64,000 nt of DNA. Origin: Anaerobutyricum stercoris. Its GTDB lineage: Bacteria; Bacillota; Clostridia; Lachnospirales; Lachnospiraceae. The translations under genes and the position numbers were made by a program. Below, piece by piece: positions 9,224 to 18,207 of the stretch. The notes under the pieces were generated by a model. That model did not search any database. It saw only the letters and a program-made list of their open reading frames with translations, and had not been told where the DNA came from. Every line of letters starts with the position of its first letter. The stretch's first letter is position 1. The stretch is from the NCBI GenBank assembly GCA_019116455.1, contig DXBR01000042.1, positions 7,541 through 71,540 of the forward strand, written 5' to 3'.

Positions 9224-9240
9224 AAAAACCTCACTTTATC

Positions 9241-9618
9241 TCACAATAAATGAAATGTATCATACATTTCTCCTACAATCTGCTTCATTTCTTCTTTGGT
9301 AATCTCCTTGCATATGGCCTGGGCGACGATCATCTGCATGTAACTGTTAATCTTTTCAAGTTCGGCCTCCTTACGGTTTCTCTCCACAGATACAATAGCG
9401 CCTTTCCTGCGGTCAAGCTTCAGATACCCCTCCTCCCGGAGGATTGCATATGCCTTATTAACGGTGTGCATGTTCACTCCAAGGTCCTTTGCCAGGCTTC
9501 TCACCGATGGCAGCGAATCTCCGTCATGGAGTCTGTCCTGCGCGATCTCCATCACAATCTGATTGCGAAGCTGTATATATATGGCCTCCGGACTGTTAAA
9601 ATCTATCTCTATCAGCAT
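9241..9618 (-). CDS. GntR-family (YtrA-like) transcriptional regulator heading the clpC operon
   Basis: The 125-residue protein has a winged helix-turn-helix typical of GntR: EAIYIQLRNQIVMEIA, DSLPSVRSLAKDLGVNMHTVNKAYAIL, then EGYLKLDRRKGAIV. The C-terminal part is only about 50 residues with no ligand domain, which is the YtrA-type layout. YtrA proteins often regulate their own operons, mostly transporters. Here the adjacent gene is clpC. A 13-base perfect palindrome overlaps its promoter. I infer autoregulation and control of clpC. Confidence 0.88.
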   Translation of the reverse strand: MLIEIDFNSPEAIYIQLRNQIVMEIAQDRLHDGDSLPSVRSLAKDLGVNMHTVNKAYAILREEGYLKLDRRKGAIVSVERNRKEAELEKINSYMQMIVAQAICKEITKEEMKQIVGEMYDTFHLL

Positions 9619-9649
9619 GCTTTCACCCTTTCATTTGTAAACTGTCTGT

Positions 9650-9677
9650 GTTATATAGACTATATCAATTAGCGCAA
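9650..9677 (-). promoter_or_regulatory. Promoter and palindromic operator of the gntR-clpC operon
   Basis: On the minus strand TTGCGC (9677-9672), a 16-base spacer and TATAAC (9655-9650) form the promoter. The perfect palindrome ATATAG-T-CTATAT at 9665-9653 sits in the spacer and overlaps the -10 box. A bound dimer there would block RNA polymerase. Confidence 0.65.
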
Positions 9678-9683
9678 AAAATC

Positions 9684-9752
9684 AAGAAAAAAACGCATAG
9701 AAGACAGCTTTTTGTTTTTACAAAACCAGTTGTTCCAATGCGTTTCTTTTTC
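9684..9752 (-). terminator. Terminator after pncC
   Basis: On the minus strand AAACGCAT and ATGCGTTT pair around a long loop of about 39 bases, followed by a run of seven T. It closes the ftsK-folD-rimO-pgsA-pncC direction before the gntR promoter. Confidence 0.6.
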
Positions 9753-9786
9753 CTCGTTTTCTCCATATATTGTTTGACTGCCTGTC

Positions 9787-10290
9787 TTATTCTGATGACA
9801 GAATCTGACAGTACAGAATATCCAGCGCTTCCTTTGCGGCAGCCTGACGGATCGCCGTCCGGTCTCCTCCGTAAAAACACCTTTTCACGATAGTTTTTCC
9901 TTCTACGGTGCAGCCGATGTAGACAAGCCCCACCGGTTTTTCTTCTGTACCGCCGTCTGGTCCGGCAATACCGGTCACTGCGATCGCGGCATCCGCTCCC
10001 GCTGCTTTTGCCGCTCCTTCCGCCATCTCAATGGCGGTTTGCCGCGATACCGCGCCATACTGACGAAGGGTTTCTTCTTTCACCCCGAGCAGTTTCACCT
10101 TCGCCTCGTTGGAATAGGTAATATAGCCTTCTTTATACACTTCCGAGATGCCTGCGGCGTTGACCAGCGTTCCTGCGATCAGTCCTCCTGTACAGGATTC
10201 TGCCGTGGTGACAGTGAGCTTTCTGCTCTTTAAAATACGTTCTATCTTTTTTTCCACCGGTATCTCGACGATTCTTCGGCCTGAGCTCAT
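9787..10290 (-). CDS. pncC: Nicotinamide-nucleotide amidohydrolase (CinA C-terminal domain protein)
   Basis: The 167-residue stand-alone CinA C-terminal domain hydrolyses nicotinamide mononucleotide to nicotinate mononucleotide in NAD recycling. Signatures are LTVTTAESCTGGLIAGTLV, the catalytic region GYITYSNEAKVKLLGV, and AIAVTGIAGPDGGTEEKPVG. The N-terminal COG1058 domain of full CinA is absent, so this is the PncC form. The start ATG lies two bases after the pgsA stop, with GGGAGGAG upstream. It is the last gene of its operon. Confidence 0.92.
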   Translation of the reverse strand: MSSGRRIVEIPVEKKIERILKSRKLTVTTAESCTGGLIAGTLVNAAGISEVYKEGYITYSNEAKVKLLGVKEETLRQYGAVSRQTAIEMAEGAAKAAGADAAIAVTGIAGPDGGTEEKPVGLVYIGCTVEGKTIVKRCFYGGDRTAIRQAAAKEALDILYCQILSSE

Positions 10291-10292
10291 AA

Positions 10293-10862
10293 CTATTCCT
10301 CTCCTCCCTCTTTCAGGACATCAATATTTTTAGCCAGGTAGTCCACCAGAGATACAATAGTCAGAATCAGAGCAATATAGACGAGAATCTGCTCAATGAC
10401 AAATACCACCGGGCCGCCAAAATCAGCGATCAGCAGAATGATGGCAAACATCTGAAAGTTCGTTTTGAACTTACCCCAGTAGCTGGCCGCAATAACGACT
10501 CCCTTATCGCTGGCCACCAGGCGGAAACCGCTGATGACGAACTCTCTGGCAATAATAATGATGACAATCCATGCCGGCATACTTTCCGGCCGTGTTACAA
10601 TAAGACAGATAAACGCAGAACAGGTCAGTATTTTATCTGCCAAAGGATCCATAAACTTTCCGAAATTTGTCACGAGATTATTCTTTCTGGCGATCTGACC
10701 GTCCAGAAAATCCGTGATGCTCGCCACACAAAACAACACCAGCGCGATCCATTTTGCATATTCATATGGCACAATGGAGGGATCCACCAGCATGAAAAAT
10801 ACAAAAAACGGAACCAGAATCATTCTGAGTATCGTCAGCTTATTCGGTAAATTCATCTTCAT
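10293..10862 (-). CDS. pgsA: CDP-diacylglycerol-glycerol-3-phosphate 3-phosphatidyltransferase
   Basis: This membrane enzyme makes phosphatidylglycerol phosphate, the first step to phosphatidylglycerol and cardiolipin. The 189-residue protein has the CDP-alcohol phosphotransferase motif DFLDGQIARKNNLVTNFG followed by FMDPLADK, with the conserved Asp residues, and several hydrophobic helices. Three in-frame ATGs are possible (10871, 10862, 10856). I chose 10862 because GGGAG lies nine bases before it. The start overlaps the 3' end of rimO by about 23 bases, so translation is coupled. Confidence 0.93.
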   Translation of the reverse strand: MKMNLPNKLTILRMILVPFFVFFMLVDPSIVPYEYAKWIALVLFCVASITDFLDGQIARKNNLVTNFGKFMDPLADKILTCSAFICLIVTRPESMPAWIVIIIIAREFVISGFRLVASDKGVVIAASYWGKFKTNFQMFAIILLIADFGGPVVFVIEQILVYIALILTIVSLVDYLAKNIDVLKEGGEE

Positions 10863-12222
10863 AAATAACATCTCCCATCAAATCATATTCGCTTGCACCC
10901 GTAATGCGCACCGGCACGATATCTCCGGAAATCATCTCCTCCTCAGAACGGACAAATACATTTCCGTCCACCTTCGGCGCATCCATATAGGTCCTTCCCA
11001 CATAAATATCTTCTTCGTATAAATATCCCTCTATCAAAACGGACATTTCTCTGCCCACCATGGCAGAAGCCGCCGCAGCGCTGATATCCTGCTGCAGTTC
11101 CATGATGTGGTCACGGCGTGCTTCCTTGACCTCCTCGTCAATCTGGTCTTCCATGACGGCTGCCTTCGTTCCCTCCTCCGGCGAATAAGTAAACACGCCC
11201 AGACGGTCAAACTGCATTTCTTCCACAAATGCAGCCATCTGTGCAAAATCTTCTTCCGTCTCGCCCGGGAATCCGGTGATCAGCGTCGTGCGCAGTATGA
11301 TGTCCGGAATTTCTTTCCGAAGCTTCTCAATAAGAGCGGTCAGTTCCGCCCGGTTTGTCCTCCGACCCATCCGCTTTAAGATGGCGTCCTCGCTGTGCTG
11401 GATCGGAATATCCAGATAATGACAGACCTTCTTTTCTTCCTTCATCACCTGAATCAGTTCATCGGTGATCTCCTCCGGATAGCAATAGAGAATCCGTATC
11501 CAGTCAAGGCCCTCGAGCCTGCAGAGCTTTCTTAGCAGTTCAGGCAGCATCTTCCTGCCATAAAGATCGACGCCATATACTGTAGTCTCCTGAGCTATGA
11601 GGATCAACTCCCTTGCTCCTCCTACCACCAGTCTTTCAGCTTCTTTCAGCAGATCTTCCACAGGAAAACTCCGGTATCTGCCCCGGATATACGGAATAAC
11701 GCAGTAGGTGCATCTTTTGTTGCAGCCTTCCGCAATCTTAAGGTATGCGGTATAAGCTCCCGTTGTCACCATACGTTTGTCCGGCAGCGACGGAGGCAGA
11801 AGGTCAATGGACGGACAATACACAAGGGGACATTCTCCGTCAGTCTGTGCCTCTTCTGTGCCGGACACCTTAAGCAGCTTATCAAGCACCGGCACGATCT
11901 CCGTGTATCCGCTTGTTCCGATGACCGCGTCCACTTCCGGAAGCTCCGCGGCAATCTCATCTTTGTATCTCTGAGCCAGACATCCTGTGATGACCAGCGC
12001 CTGAAGTCTTCCCTTCTCTTTCCAGGAAGCCATCTCCAGAATAGTCTCAATGCTTTCCTCCTTGGCGTCGTGTATGAAGCAGCAGGTATTAATGACGATG
12101 GCGTCTGCTTCCGCCTCATCCTCCACGATGGTATACCCTCTCTCCGACAACAGTCCCAGCATCTTCTCGCTGTCCACCAGGTTCTTGTCACAACCCAGGG
12201 AAATAAATAATACGTTTTTCAT
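10840..12222 (-). CDS. rimO: Ribosomal protein S12 methylthiotransferase RimO
   Basis: RimO is a radical-SAM enzyme that methylthiolates an aspartate of ribosomal protein S12. The 460 residues have the N-terminal UPF0004 domain (MKNVLFISLGCDKNLVDSE), the radical-SAM cluster motif EGCNKRCTYC, and a C-terminal TRAM domain with DLMGDVIYEDEF at its end. The start directly follows the folD TAG stop with no spacer, and its end overlaps pgsA. The order folD-rimO-pgsA-pncC suggests a translationally coupled housekeeping operon. Confidence 0.96.
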   Translation of the reverse strand: MKNVLFISLGCDKNLVDSEKMLGLLSERGYTIVEDEAEADAIVINTCCFIHDAKEESIETILEMASWKEKGRLQALVITGCLAQRYKDEIAAELPEVDAVIGTSGYTEIVPVLDKLLKVSGTEEAQTDGECPLVYCPSIDLLPPSLPDKRMVTTGAYTAYLKIAEGCNKRCTYCVIPYIRGRYRSFPVEDLLKEAERLVVGGARELILIAQETTVYGVDLYGRKMLPELLRKLCRLEGLDWIRILYCYPEEITDELIQVMKEEKKVCHYLDIPIQHSEDAILKRMGRRTNRAELTALIEKLRKEIPDIILRTTLITGFPGETEEDFAQMAAFVEEMQFDRLGVFTYSPEEGTKAAVMEDQIDEEVKEARRDHIMELQQDISAAAASAMVGREMSVLIEGYLYEEDIYVGRTYMDAPKVDGNVFVRSEEEMISGDIVPVRITGASEYDLMGDVIYEDEFTE

Positions 12223-13071
12223 CTACTCATTCATCCTCAATGCCGCTTCCACGCAGTTGTGCATCAGCATGGCGATGGTCATCGGGCCTACGCCGCCCGG
12301 CACCGGGGTGATCGCGCTGACCTTATCAATTACGCTGTCATAATCCACATCTCCGCAAAGCTTATTATTTTCATTTCTGTGAATGCCCACATCAATGACT
12401 ACCGCGCCGTCCTTCACATAAGACGCATCAAAAAACTTCGGTTTTCCAATGGCGGCCACCAGAATATCCGCTCTCCGGCACACTTCCTTCAGATTCCGGG
12501 TGCGGGAATGACAGATAGTCACTGTTCCGTTTTCTCTGAGAAGAAGCATAGCCATCGGTTTGCCAACGATATTGCTCCGTCCCACAACGACACATTCCTT
12601 TCCCTCAATCTCAATGCCGGAACGTTTTAAAAGCTGGATAATGCCCGCCGGCGTACAGGATACAAATCCCGGTTCTCCGATGGAAAGCGCTCCCACACTC
12701 TGAGGATGGAAACCGTCCACATCCTTCTTCGGAGAGATAGCCTCGATAACCTTTTTTTCATCCATATGATCCGGTATCGGCAGCTGTACCAGAATACCGT
12801 TGACGCTGTCATCCTTATTCAACTGATCGATCAAATCGAGCAGTTCTTCCTCCGTAGTCTCTTCCGGAAGCTCATAGGCTCTCGACTCTATGCCGATATA
12901 GGCGCAGGCTTTCTTTTTATTGCCCACATAAACTGTGGAGGCCGGGTCATTTCCCACCTGAATCACCGCCAGACAGACGGAGATACCCTTCTCCTTCAGT
13001 CCGGCGACCTGCTCCTTCAGCTCGTCTTTGATGTCCGCGGAAATCTTTTTTCCGTCAATTCTCATTGCCAT
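12223..13071 (-). CDS. folD: Bifunctional methylenetetrahydrofolate dehydrogenase/cyclohydrolase
   Basis: FolD converts 5,10-methylene-THF to 10-formyl-THF, supplying formyl units for the purine enzymes found later in the window. The 282-residue sequence has ASTVYVGNKKKACAYIGI with the catalytic Lys, VNGILVQLPIP, PKKDVDGFHP and the NADP-binding VVGRSNIVGKPMAMLLL. The end is ITPVPGGVGPMTIAML. I chose ATG 13071. A GTG nine bases upstream lacks a better ribosome binding site, and 13065 is also possible. Confidence 0.96.
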   Translation of the reverse strand: MAMRIDGKKISADIKDELKEQVAGLKEKGISVCLAVIQVGNDPASTVYVGNKKKACAYIGIESRAYELPEETTEEELLDLIDQLNKDDSVNGILVQLPIPDHMDEKKVIEAISPKKDVDGFHPQSVGALSIGEPGFVSCTPAGIIQLLKRSGIEIEGKECVVVGRSNIVGKPMAMLLLRENGTVTICHSRTRNLKEVCRRADILVAAIGKPKFFDASYVKDGAVVIDVGIHRNENNKLCGDVDYDSVIDKVSAITPVPGGVGPMTIAMLMHNCVEAALRMNE

Positions 13072-13218
13072 TTTCTTCACTCTTTCTATCTTTCATTTGC
13101 CGTATTTTCACAGGCAAGATATTTTATGATACAACACTTTTCCTCATTCGTAAAGGAATTTCCTGTAAGTTCTCCCGGGATCCCCGGTACATTTCTCATC
13201 CATGTTCCGGCATTTTTC

Positions 13219-16200
13219 CTATAAGTTCTCCTCAAAAAAGGCGTCCAGCTGTTCCGGACTCATGAGGATCTTGCGGGGCTTGGTACCCTCCTCCGGACCC
13301 ACGATGCCGGCGTCAGCCAACTGATCGATGATCCGCGCCGCCCGGTTAAAACCGATCTTGAACATCCTCTGCAGCATACCGATGGTCGCCTTATCTTTTT
13401 CCATGATAAAACGTGCCGCCGCCTCAAAATATTCATCTCTCTCGCTGGAAATACTGCCGTTTTTTATCTTATTTTCTATTTTTTCCGATACTTCCGTATC
13501 ATAAACAGCCACGTCCTCATTTTCCTTCAGAAATTCCACCACCTGACTGACTTCCGCATCAGAAACAAATGCGCCCTGCACGCGCACCGGCTTCTGGTAT
13601 CCGGATGGATAGAAGAGCATATCTCCTTTTCCGAGGAGCTTCTCCGCTCCGTTCATGTCGATGATAGTCCGGCTGTCCACACCGGAAGACACAGAAAACG
13701 CAATCCTGGACGGTACATTTGCCTTGATCAGTCCCGTGATGACATTGACCGACGGACGCTGCGTGGCGATGACCAGATGAATACCCGCCGCACGGGCCAG
13801 CTGAGACAGCCGCACGATGGCGTCCTCCACCTCGCCCGGAGCCACCATCATAAGGTCTGCCAGCTCGTCAATGATGATGACGATCTGCGGCATACGGTTC
13901 ATTTTCTCCTCATCCACCTGACCGGAAGCGATCAGCTCGTCAACCTTCTTGTTATAGCCTTCGATATTGCGGACTCCTGTCTCCGTAAACTTCTTGTACC
14001 TGTCGGTCATCTCCGCCACCGCCCAGTTGAGTGCTCCTGATGCTTTCTTAGGGTCTGTGACCACAGGAATGAGCAGATGAGGAATCCCGTTATATGTACT
14101 GAGCTCCACCATCTTCGGATCGATCATGATCAATTTGACCTCCGTCGGTCTCGCTTTATAAAGGATACTCATGATAAGCGTGTTGATGCAGACGGACTTA
14201 CCGGAACCAGTCGCTCCGGCGATGAGCAGATGCGGCATTTTCGCCAGATCCGCCACCACAATCTTGCCGCCAATATCCTTTCCCACGGCAAAAGCCAGCC
14301 TGGACTTAAAGTTTTTAAACACCCGGTTATCAATGAGTTCCCGGAAATGTACAGTCATGTTCTGTTTGTTCGGCACCTCAATACCGATGGCCGCCTTGCC
14401 CGGAATCGGCGCTTCGATACGAATATCCGAAGCCGCCAGATTCAGCTTGATATCATCCGTCAGCGACAGAATCTTGCTGACCTTCGTTCCCTGCTCCGGA
14501 AACATCTCATAGCGGGTCACGGTCGGTCCGCAGCTGATATCGGTGATGGTCACCCGGACGCCAAAGCTTTCCAGCGTGCTCTGCAGCTTCATGGCCGTCT
14601 CTTTCAACGTCCTGTCATAATCTGCCGGGAGCTTCTGTTTTTCTGTCACCAGAAGATTCACAGGCGGGAAAATGTACTCCTCTTTCTTTGCCTGCCGGCG
14701 AAGAGGCGGATTGGAAGGAGCGGATGCAGGCTGAGCGCTCGTTGCTCCGGCATTGGAAGTGCTGCCGGCAGGTCCGGAAACCAAAGAACCAGCCTGAGCA
14801 TTCTTCCCTGCATTTCCTGCCGCAGCTTTCGGAACATTCCGTACCATTTTCTCTGCTGTAGTTTCCGGTTCTTCCTGCACTGTTTTCTTTTCCGCAGTTT
14901 TCGGAGCTTCCTGTATCGTTTTCTCTTCCAAAGCTTTCGGAGCTTCCTGTATCGTTTTCTCTTCCAAAGCTTCCGGAGCTTCCTGTATCGTTTCCTCTTC
15001 CAAAGCTTCCGGAGCTTTCTGTATTTTATTTTCTGATACAGTTCCCTGAACCTGCTCGTCCATATCATGCATCACAGTTTGACATTCTTCTCTCACCGGC
15101 GCTGCCGAATCTGTCATTTCCTCTGACTCCACAGGACTCGTCTCAGAAAAACCTGCTGTAAAAATATCCTGCTTTTCTCCTGCCGGTTCATCAGAAAACA
15201 GCTCCCGGGTTGTTTCCTCGTTTAATGAGAGAGAAGAGAAGTCCAGACTGCCGTTGAATGCATCTGTCTTCCCGTCTTCTTCAGTAAATGGATAGATTTC
15301 CGGATGCAGCTCTTTCAGAGAATCTTTTTTCTTCACTTCATCTTCCGGGGTGAAGAGCGGAATATGGATTCTGATATCCGGCTGTTTTCTCTTTTTCGCT
15401 GCCGCACGGCGTGCATTGCCTGACGCGCGTCTGCCGTCGGTCTGAGGCTGCAGTTCTTCTCCATCCTTTGATGCAGCCTCCTTCTCCGCCTTCTTTTCTT
15501 CCATCTCTTTTATTTTTTCTTCACACTGCTTCTCCCGAAGCTTATCCTGTGCGGTCGCCCGCTCTCTGGCAGCCTGTCTCCGCTTTTCTTCCGCTTCTTT
15601 CCATGCTTTTCGGATCCGTGCGATCCCCTGGCGGAAAAATCCTACTAAAGATCGCTGGGTCAGCAGAATCAGGGCCAGCAAGAGGATACAGGAAATAATC
15701 ACGATTGCTCCCGGCGTCCCAAACCAGCTTTGCAGCAGCAGGCTGATACCACCGCCAAGAATACCTCCCGCTCCGCGGTCTGTGGCCGCCACGGTAAATA
15801 AATCATAGAACTCCCGGACATCCTGCCGGCAGATCAGCTGGGCGTAAGCAGAAACCATTGTCAGCACCACAAAACCGGCGCCGCATTTTTTCATAGCGAG
15901 CAGACTGTAGTCATTGGCCAGCAGCACTGTCACCATAAGGAAAAAAGCCACTGGCATCACATATTGCACACAGCCAAAGATTCCAAAGAAAAAACTGCTG
16001 AGCCACACGCCCACCACGCCGCATAAGCCAAAGTTGCTGAGCATCATAATCAGCATAATGCCGAAGGAAGCCACCAGCTGTATCTCATTTTTCATAGGTA
16101 TTCCCTGCGAAATCTTTGTTTTGCGTGAAGACCTCCCGGAAGACTTCTTTCCGGATGTCCTTCCGGTACTCCGGGTTTTCAAAGAGGAAGTTTTTGCAGC

Positions 16201-16275
16201 AGCAGAAGTCCCGGCCCGTTTTCTGCCGCCGGAAGCACTACCGTTATTTTTTTTTGCATTATTTTGATTCGCCAT
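13219..16275 (-). CDS. ftsK: FtsK/SpoIIIE family DNA translocase
   Basis: This membrane-anchored hexameric ATPase pumps chromosomal DNA through the division or sporulation septum. The 1018 residues comprise a very basic N-terminus, four membrane segments between roughly residues 60 and 200, a long charged linker, and the motor. The motor has the alpha domain, Walker A IAGATGSGKSVCINTLI, VIIIDELADLMM as Walker B, and a gamma winged helix near the end (RMFKIGFNRAARIIDQL) that reads polarity sequences. The linker holds 12-residue tandem repeats. A coding linker of this length is larger than in Bacillus SpoIIIE (787 residues). Confidence 0.94.
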   Translation of the reverse strand: MANQNNAKKNNGSASGGRKRAGTSAAAKTSSLKTRSTGRTSGKKSSGRSSRKTKISQGIPMKNEIQLVASFGIMLIMMLSNFGLCGVVGVWLSSFFFGIFGCVQYVMPVAFFLMVTVLLANDYSLLAMKKCGAGFVVLTMVSAYAQLICRQDVREFYDLFTVAATDRGAGGILGGGISLLLQSWFGTPGAIVIISCILLLALILLTQRSLVGFFRQGIARIRKAWKEAEEKRRQAARERATAQDKLREKQCEEKIKEMEEKKAEKEAASKDGEELQPQTDGRRASGNARRAAAKKRKQPDIRIHIPLFTPEDEVKKKDSLKELHPEIYPFTEEDGKTDAFNGSLDFSSLSLNEETTRELFSDEPAGEKQDIFTAGFSETSPVESEEMTDSAAPVREECQTVMHDMDEQVQGTVSENKIQKAPEALEEETIQEAPEALEEKTIQEAPKALEEKTIQEAPKTAEKKTVQEEPETTAEKMVRNVPKAAAGNAGKNAQAGSLVSGPAGSTSNAGATSAQPASAPSNPPLRRQAKKEEYIFPPVNLLVTEKQKLPADYDRTLKETAMKLQSTLESFGVRVTITDISCGPTVTRYEMFPEQGTKVSKILSLTDDIKLNLAASDIRIEAPIPGKAAIGIEVPNKQNMTVHFRELIDNRVFKNFKSRLAFAVGKDIGGKIVVADLAKMPHLLIAGATGSGKSVCINTLIMSILYKARPTEVKLIMIDPKMVELSTYNGIPHLLIPVVTDPKKASGALNWAVAEMTDRYKKFTETGVRNIEGYNKKVDELIASGQVDEEKMNRMPQIVIIIDELADLMMVAPGEVEDAIVRLSQLARAAGIHLVIATQRPSVNVITGLIKANVPSRIAFSVSSGVDSRTIIDMNGAEKLLGKGDMLFYPSGYQKPVRVQGAFVSDAEVSQVVEFLKENEDVAVYDTEVSEKIENKIKNGSISSERDEYFEAAARFIMEKDKATIGMLQRMFKIGFNRAARIIDQLADAGIVGPEEGTKPRKILMSPEQLDAFFEENL
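14870..15020 (-). repeat. 36-bp in-frame tandem repeats in the ftsK linker
   Basis: Three near-identical 36-base units at 14906-14941, 14942-14977 and 14978-15013 differ by only one or two bases. A degenerate unit lies at 14870-14905. They encode 12-residue repeats of the form APEALEEKTIQE in the linker between the membrane part and the motor. This is a coding minisatellite and could vary in copy number. Confidence 0.9.
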
Positions 16276-16423
16276 TTTTTAACTCCCTTTTGCTCATTAC
16301 TGTTATCCCCATATGCTACGGTTCGCCATATGAGGATTTTTACATATTTCCGTCATCTTATCATAGATAATACCATAAATGGCAGGAGAAAAAAAGTCGC
16401 GTTTTTTATGAAAATAACAGTTT

Positions 16424-17107
16424 TTATTTCCCTTTTTCTTCAAAAATTCTGCCATGCAGCCAGGCAAGCGCCTCTGAAATACCTCCCACCTGATCGGCAA
16501 GTCCTGCTTTCACCGCCTCCTCTCCCACCAGAATAGTACCCAGATCTTTTGCCATAACTCCTTTTCTCATCATCATTTCCTCCAGCTCTTCTTTTTTTGC
16601 CTGGGAATGCCCTGCGGTAAAATTAAGAATCCTGTCCTGAATCAGCTTGAAATATTCAAATGTCTGCGGCGCGCCAATGACTGTTCCGCTTAAACGGACC
16701 GGATGAATGAGCATGGTCGCCGTAGGAGCGATAATCGTATAATCTGACGCCACAGAAAGCGGCACGCCAATCGAGTGACTGTCACCTATGATCAAAGAAA
16801 CAACCGGTTTTTCGATGGATGCTATCATTTCCGCCGCCGCAAGACCGCAGGAACAATCACCGCCCATTGTGTTGATCAACAGCAGCACGCCGTCGATACC
16901 GCTGTTATCCTGCGCCTTTGCCAGCAGCGGAAGGAGATGTTCATATTTCGTTGTCTTGGTACGTTCTCCCGCCAGTTCATGACCTTCTATTTCGCCGATC
17001 ACTGACAAAAACAGAATGCGGTGACCGCTTCCGTGGCCTGCCAGCAATTCCTCGCCGAACTCAATGAGTCTGCTATCCTGATTTTCTCTGTTATTCCCGT
17101 TATCCAT
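16424..17107 (-). CDS. ClpP-fold peptidase, TepA-like
   Basis: The 227-residue protein belongs to the S14/crotonase-like fold. It has LLLINTMGGDCSCGLAAAEMI (oxyanion glycine region), then GDSHSIGVPLSVASDYTIIA carrying the candidate catalytic serine, and ATMLIHPVRLSG with the histidine. This is the layout of TepA, a non-Clp peptidase once linked to protein export in Bacillus. Start ATG 17107 follows AAGGAGG at five bases. It lies just upstream of ftsK, as often seen for tepA-spoIIIE in Bacillota. No ClpX/ClpC tether loop can be inferred. Confidence 0.85.
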   Translation of the reverse strand: MDNGNNRENQDSRLIEFGEELLAGHGSGHRILFLSVIGEIEGHELAGERTKTTKYEHLLPLLAKAQDNSGIDGVLLLINTMGGDCSCGLAAAEMIASIEKPVVSLIIGDSHSIGVPLSVASDYTIIAPTATMLIHPVRLSGTVIGAPQTFEYFKLIQDRILNFTAGHSQAKKEELEEMMMRKGVMAKDLGTILVGEEAVKAGLADQVGGISEALAWLHGRIFEEKGK

Positions 17108-17287
17108 TTTTCCTCCTTCTGGCGGACGATACCACCCGGTTATCATACGATCCGGCAATCCGGATATCACCGGACGTTTGCCTTCCCGGCAGACGATCCT
17201 CCGCCGCAATACTGTTATCAAAAATAGGATAGCCGGTTTCATGATTTTTATCACAGAGAATCTTTTTCTGGCTTTCTGACAAAATCA

Positions 17288-17296
17288 TGCTATAAT
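17288..17296 (+). promoter_or_regulatory. Extended -10 promoter of the HAD gene
   Basis: TGCTATAAT is an extended -10 element about 90 bases before the HAD start. No good -35 hexamer is seen, which is normal for extended -10 promoters. Confidence 0.5.
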
Positions 17297-17385
17297 GAAC
17301 CTCGGAAAAGGCTTGCTGTGACAGCGGCATATTTCCGCGGCATCACTCATTGAAACAACACACATTAGGATGACAGGAGAAAAAA

Positions 17386-18207
17386 ATGTCTTTAGATTGC
17401 ACAAAGGTACATAATACAAAAACAGACGCAAAAAAAGATATAAAGATCGCTTTTTTTGATATTGACGGTACATTGATTGATATAGGTACAAAAGTAGTTT
17501 CCCGGCGCATGCTGGACACTCTGATCTCTCTGAAGAAGAACGGCATCAAAATCTGTATTGCCACAGGCCGGGCGCCTGACCGTATTCCACATTTTGACGG
17601 CGTGGAATTTGACGCTTTCCTGGCCTTTAACGCTTCTTACTGCTTTACCGGCAAAGAAATAATCTTCAGCAATCCAATTCCTTCCGATGATGTAAAACGT
17701 ATTATCCAAAATGCGTCCGAGCTCGGCCGCCCGGTCTCTGTGGCCACGGCAAAACGCAGCGCCGCCAACGGCAGAGATCAGGATCTGATTGATTATTATG
17801 CCATTTCAAAGCAGACTGTAGAAGTAGCCGATGATTTTGATATTCTTATGGGCGATACAGTATATCAGCTGATGCTTGGCAGCCGTGAAGAAGAATACGG
17901 GCAGTTATTAAAGGGAGTGACCGGAGCCAAGATCACCTCCTGGTGGCCGAGAGCTGTGGATGTGATTCCCGCCGACGGCAGCAAGGGCGTAGGTGTGGAA
18001 AAGGTTCTGGAATATTTTCATCTGAATAAAGAAAACGCCATCGCTTTCGGCGACGGCACCAACGATATTGAAATGCTCGCTACCGTGGGCACAGGAATCG
18101 CCATGGGCAATGCCACGGAAGACGTAAAAGAAATGGCAGATGACATCTGCGGCGACGTGGCCGAAGACGGCATCTACCATTATTGTAAGGCCCACGGCCT
18201 TATATAG
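17386..18207 (+). CDS. HAD-family (Cof-type) phosphatase
   Basis: The 273-residue protein has HAD motif I IAFFDIDGTLIDIG, motif II in KICIATGRAPDR, and motif IV AIAFGDGTNDIEMLATVG with the catalytic Asp pair. A C2-type cap between them makes it a Cof subfamily enzyme, most of which act on sugar phosphates or phosphorylated cofactors. ACAGGAG precedes the ATG. The substrate is unknown. Its stop codon directly abuts the stop of the facing lipoprotein gene, leaving no space for a terminator. Confidence 0.9.
   Translation: MSLDCTKVHNTKTDAKKDIKIAFFDIDGTLIDIGTKVVSRRMLDTLISLKKNGIKICIATGRAPDRIPHFDGVEFDAFLAFNASYCFTGKEIIFSNPIPSDDVKRIIQNASELGRPVSVATAKRSAANGRDQDLIDYYAISKQTVEVADDFDILMGDTVYQLMLGSREEEYGQLLKGVTGAKITSWWPRAVDVIPADGSKGVGVEKVLEYFHLNKENAIAFGDGTNDIEMLATVGTGIAMGNATEDVKEMADDICGDVAEDGIYHYCKAHGLI

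Noticed and set aside
14870..15020. 36-bp repeats that could suggest a CRISPR array
   Set aside because: The units are directly joined with no spacers and lie in frame inside ftsK, so they are a coding tandem repeat.
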